The notes under the pieces: model-generated
What the model was told of the DNA's origin: nothing
Seen by the model: the letters and a program-made list of their open reading frames with translations, nothing else
Database searches by the model: none
Made by a program: the position numbers and the translations under genes
Shown: in pieces, positions 25,301 to 27,360 of the stretch
Numbering within the stretch: position 1 is the first letter of the stretch
Layout of the letters: every line of letters begins with the position of its first letter
NCBI GenBank assembly: GCA_047611425.1
Contig: JBLFWJ010000025.1
Span: 1-27,360, forward strand
Source: JBLFWJ01 sp047611425
GTDB taxonomy: Bacteria > Bacteroidota > Bacteroidia > UBA10329
Direction of reading: 5' to 3'
Length of the DNA: 27,360 bases

Positions 25301-25964
25301 CGGAATAAATGGCCCAGATCAGTAAAATGAAGAAGACCAACCAAGCCAAACTTGCCGATTTGTGATAGGAGTAATTGTCTAACGAGGAAGCCGAAATGTA
25401 AAACACGGGTTGCCCCTCAACTTCGATGGGAGAACTGCCAGCATGCTCGAACAGGTATGGATTCAAGTTGGCCGTTTTCTTGAGAATCGGATGCCAATTA
25501 TCGCTGAGATATCGATTATGGATCGGGTACTCATTTCGAATTGTAGTCAGGCAAACCAAGGACTTTCCATCCTCAAGTATTTCGGTTTTGGCTAAGTACA
25601 ATCCATTCTTCAATCGAATGGCTCCATCCATTCGTTTGCTTCGGTCATCAAGATGAAACCTGACAGGAACAGCGCTGGTGTTCCAAGCAATGAGTTGTCC
25701 TTTTTCGTACACCAGAATGGCACTCAGATCCTCACTCCAGTAATTCTCCCAATGAGTCACATGATTGGTCAATGAAGAAGAAAAGTCTTCCGACTTAACC
25801 TCTTCCAAAACCTGCTGATTAAGGGCATTTAGTTTTTGAAACGACTCTGAGAAAGCCTCTATTCTATTGGAAGCCTGCTCTTGAGAATCAGACGGCCTCT
25901 GCAAAAACAGAGCAGCAATGGCCACCATTAATGCAGCAAGAAAAATGTAAAGCGCCCGTTTCAA
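22314..25964 (-). CDS. NtrY-like multi-pass sensor histidine kinase
   Basis: About 1216 residues. TM helices lie near 4-21, 205-222, 234-253, 280-295, 312-336, 352-376, 390-430, 446-461, 703-724, 743-765 and 912-935, with large external regions (24-204, 462-700, 766-910). A HAMP domain (936-988) leads to HisKA with the phospho-acceptor His1008 in QVAHEIKNPLTPMKLHIQML, then HATPase_c with NNLIKNAFQA, DNGTGIP and GMGLGLAMVK. KNPLTPM is typical of NtrY-type kinases. The start is uncertain: TTG 25964 gives MKRALYIFLAALMVAIAALF, a good first TM helix, while ATG 26096 overlaps the divergent gene. No response regulator is adjacent, and the signal is unknown. It is followed by the Rieske gene. Confidence 0.9.
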   Translation of the reverse strand: MKRALYIFLAALMVAIAALFLQRPSDSQEQASNRIEAFSESFQKLNALNQQVLEEVKSEDFSSSLTNHVTHWENYWSEDLSAILVYEKGQLIAWNTSAVPVRFHLDDRSKRMDGAIRLKNGLYLAKTEILEDGKSLVCLTTIRNEYPIHNRYLSDNWHPILKKTANLNPYLFEHAGSSPIEVEGQPVFYISASSLDNYSYHKSASLAWLVFFILLIWAIYSVRNSLSEVGHFSRALVVMFGLIITRAIMLIFSWPGPWYGLDIFDPIHHASNELIPSLGDLFLNMLVVLAIVREFAKYRLASSENKPNSSGWILTSVVTILMLLLVYPCALVFKLLVVNSSFSLDLTNPFGLDFFSLMALVVTAIMLFTVHLILRWVARWVSTIHTDIPTRSMVVLATSLVAILGARLLLPEAFWAVLAGSIVVGFQLIASEWQSRSRGFSTFTSNVLAYALLGCILLMHYQSSNEIEDRKTIARKIFSDEDPVAEFLFDEWREATQKDRKVKGLISVLPAHSEDLIAEIERRLQFEPWSRFNPTIHVFTNGGELAAHNAGQDEHGFSDLVKRIENSRPTHSDGLFYKGIVKGNGGYLARVVFRNPRSEEVLADVFIDLQPQMGEQHSGFPDLLLDSRFSQYNLLRPFSYARYVDNELIDHSGNYPFSLVATEFGEITSEFTMKEFAGNSHLMHRPAEGILIVLSRPVGDSLSYFTVFSYLFLLYFMVGAFNLVIRGSLGVPMIKNESFRNRINLAMISIITFTLLLVGLGTVMYVVEEYRTKNTDLVSEKSRSVQIEMEHKLRIRATLEPSDHDELSMLLTKFSKVFFTDINLYDLNGNLLATSQPKVFEEGLVSSRMDPVAFHEMKVNQRSEFIHDEHIGNLEFLTAYAPFRNEKRELMAYMSLPYFARQHGLEQEVVSLLAALTNIYVLLILLAVVLALFISNRITEPLRIIRENLRTLKLDKRNQAIEWESNDEIGELVKEYNRTLNELVKNAELLARSERESAWREMAKQVAHEIKNPLTPMKLHIQMLERSYKDGAEDLGDRIERTTKALVEQIDTLSNIATEFSSFAKMPKAEIEEVELRELLQSCTDLHQESEGTELLFNDQIGSPVLIHADGKQVLRVLNNLIKNAFQAIPENQEGRIGIKLERKDSQILVSVKDNGTGIPTEVQESIFVPNFTTKSSGMGLGLAMVKNIIEGMGGEIWFETKLDVGTTFYIRLDEA

Positions 25965-26080
25965 ATTGTCTGGTTCATCAAGTGAATGAAGTCCTACGAA
26001 GATGCGAAAATCATGCCTGCTTGTACTATTCGCAATTCCTCCATTGATGATCGCGTGGGCTGTCGTAGATTCGCCAGCCA

Positions 26081-26803
26081 ATGAAGGAATTCGCAAAGTT
26101 TCTCATCAAAAAATTACCGATCGCAATCACCAAGAATCAGCGGTACGATCGGCAGACTGAACTGATAATCAGCAAGGTTTGTGAGAAGAATTCCAGTTGC
26201 ATAGATGTGGGTTGCCACAAAGGAGAAGTGTTGGACATCATGCTTCAATACGCGCCTAAAGGCAAACATTTCGGGTTCGAACCGATACCTGATATGTACA
26301 AAGCCTTGACTAAAAAGTATGGCGAAAAGTGCCACTTTTTTGATGTGGCTTTGAGCGACAAGAAGGGCGAAACCACCTTCAATTTAGTGCTTAGCAATCC
26401 GGCATACAGCGGACTTCAAAAGAGAAAGTACGACCGGCCCAACGAAGAGGACACGTCAATCAAAGTTCAGATAGATACACTCGACAACCTCATTCCAGAG
26501 GATGCAAATATCGAATTGATTAAGATTGACGTAGAAGGAGGCGAGCTGGGTGTTTTGAAAGGCGCGAAAAACCTGATTTCGAGATGTAAACCGGTCATCG
26601 TTTTTGAGCACGGTCTTGGAGCTGCCGATGTTTACGGCACCAAACCAGAACAGATTTACGATTTGCTTTCTGAGGAATACGGCATGCAAGTTTCTCTCAT
26701 GAAAAACTGGCTGACCAACAAGCCGACACTTGAAAAAACAGAATTCTGCCGCCAATTCAATGAAGGTGAGAATCACTATTTCATCGGGTATTTCGGGGAG
26801 TAG
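26081..26803 (+). CDS. FkbM family methyltransferase
   Basis: A 240-residue SAM-dependent methyltransferase of the FkbM type, which methylates hydroxyl groups of sugars or polyketides. SAM motif I is IDVGCHKGEV (41-50), and IKIDVEGGELGVLKGAKNLI (147-166) is the hallmark block. The ATG at 26081 starts MKEFAKFLIKKLPIAITKNQ, a basic amphipathic segment and no signal peptide. It is divergent from the kinase gene across about 116 bp, where no perfect TAnnTTTG box was found. No glycosyltransferase is nearby, so the acceptor is unknown; polysaccharide or lipopolysaccharide decoration is plausible. Confidence 0.9.
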   Translation: MKEFAKFLIKKLPIAITKNQRYDRQTELIISKVCEKNSSCIDVGCHKGEVLDIMLQYAPKGKHFGFEPIPDMYKALTKKYGEKCHFFDVALSDKKGETTFNLVLSNPAYSGLQKRKYDRPNEEDTSIKVQIDTLDNLIPEDANIELIKIDVEGGELGVLKGAKNLISRCKPVIVFEHGLGAADVYGTKPEQIYDLLSEEYGMQVSLMKNWLTNKPTLEKTEFCRQFNEGENHYFIGYFGE

Positions 26804-26827
26804 TTTTTTACCAAGGAAATCTTCTCA

Positions 26828-26854
26828 AGACGCCTTGTTCTGAGTGATGCGTCT
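26828..26854. terminator. Weak stem-loop after the FkbM gene
   Basis: AGACGC and GCGTCT form a perfect six-pair stem around a 15-nt loop, 25 nt after the FkbM gene stop. There is no T-tract, so it is at best a weak terminator or a protein-binding site. Confidence 0.3.
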
Positions 26855-26910
26855 AATCAAATAACAATCGACTAGTAATTCAGTTAACTGATACCTTAGT
26901 CACCCCGATT

Positions 26911-27360
26911 ATGAGAGCAGCAGTCCTAACCATCAGTTTAATTTGTGCTTTGGCCTTTGGTGCCAATGCTCAATCGTTGTATGGCTTCAACGTTGGTGGA
27001 ATTCTGAATGTCACCAACTCGGTAGACAGTGCTAGAAGCATGATTCGAATGGGGGCTGTGGTGGAGGGATTCTACATGTACCAGTTCAGTCCAATGTTTT
27101 ACGGAAAAACGGGTGTCGGTTACTCCCAACGTGGATACCAAGCCAATTTCCAAGAGATTGTGGTACCGGATACAGCAAATCCAATTCATGGTGAAGTCGT
27201 GCGTTCCGCATGGTTGCATTATGTCGATGTACCACTAATGCTGGGAATCACATCTCGAAACGCCTATTTCGAGGTGGGTGGTTTATTCTCATTTAGCGTG
27301 GCAAATCAAGCTCAGGAACAAGGCTTCGCACCGGATAGAAAGGATGGTATCATGATTTAT
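26911..27360 (+). CDS. Outer membrane beta-barrel protein (PorT-like), partial
   Basis: A 150-codon open frame that runs off the window end. The signal peptide MRAAVLTISLICALAFGANA is followed by SLYGFNVGGILN. The alternating strands (YQFSPMFYGKTGVGYSQRGY and LHYVDVPLMLGITSRNAYFE) and the motif YVDVPLML are typical of Bacteroidota outer-membrane beta-barrel domains such as PorT-like proteins. The complete protein is probably about 200-250 residues. TACCTTAG at 26892-26899 resembles a -7 box, with two mismatches, 11 nt before the ATG. The exact function is not known. Confidence 0.85.
   Translation, partial: MRAAVLTISLICALAFGANAQSLYGFNVGGILNVTNSVDSARSMIRMGAVVEGFYMYQFSPMFYGKTGVGYSQRGYQANFQEIVVPDTANPIHGEVVRSAWLHYVDVPLMLGITSRNAYFEVGGLFSFSVANQAQEQGFAPDRKDGIMIY

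Noticed and set aside
25965..26096. Extension of the kinase gene to the upstream ATG at 26096
   Set aside because: It would overlap the start of the divergent FkbM gene by 16 nt and add a hydrophilic stretch before the first TM helix. The TTG start at 25964 gives a more natural N-terminus, although this remains uncertain.

Overview
The window looks like a chromosomal segment of a member of the Bacteroidota, most likely Flavobacteriales. Signs are four exact TAnnTTTG -7 promoter boxes close to start codons, little sign of Shine-Dalgarno sites, an IPExxxVDY-type protein in an acpP-fabF-rnc-pyk block, an NtrY-like giant sensor kinase, a PorT-like outer-membrane barrel protein and Bacteroidota-style dispersed repeats between genes. 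The lineage is inferred from gene content only. No tRNA, rRNA, CRISPR array, transposase or phage gene was seen.

Layout. (1) 1-2.8 kb: an exported epoxide-hydrolase-like enzyme, a possible tiny Cys/Lys-rich protein carrying a (TTC)8 microsatellite, a GNAT acetyltransferase and a membrane fatty-acid desaturase. (2) 2.9-8.1 kb: a tightly coupled four-gene operon: RND/MMPL-type exporter, RmlA-like nucleotidyltransferase, UXS-like sugar-nucleotide SDR, polyprenyl diphosphate synthase. (3) 8.1-10.4 kb: two proteins I do not recognise (113 and 493 aa), with a minus-strand intrinsic terminator and a 38-codon ORF between them. (4) 10.4-15.9 kb, all minus strand: an M42 metallopeptidase, then acpP-fabF-rnc-IPExxxVDY-pyk (transcribed from 15.9 toward 11.6 kb). 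(5) 15.9-16.4 kb: about 0.6 kb without a gene, filled with nested dispersed repeats. (6) 16.4-21.2 kb: a TolC-like channel, an HlyD/MacA-like adaptor, TsaB, an ArsC/Spx-like protein and an EamA transporter. (7) 21.2-26.1 kb, minus strand: a Rieske oxygenase gene broken by one in-frame amber codon, preceded by a 1216-residue sensor kinase. (8) 26.1-27.4 kb: an FkbM methyltransferase and the start of an outer-membrane barrel gene that runs off the window.

How the genes fit together. acpP and fabF supply fatty-acid synthesis and the desaturase modifies its products. The RND-RmlA-SDR-prenyl synthase operon joins sugar-nucleotide, isoprenoid and lipid-export functions, and is the best candidate here for an uncharacterised pathway, perhaps a surface glycolipid or isoprenoid lipid. 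The clearest anomaly is the Rieske gene: both halves lie in one frame, and a single TAG sits between the two metal-binding pairs of the [2Fe-2S] site. It is either a very recent pseudogene, a sequencing error or a readthrough case.
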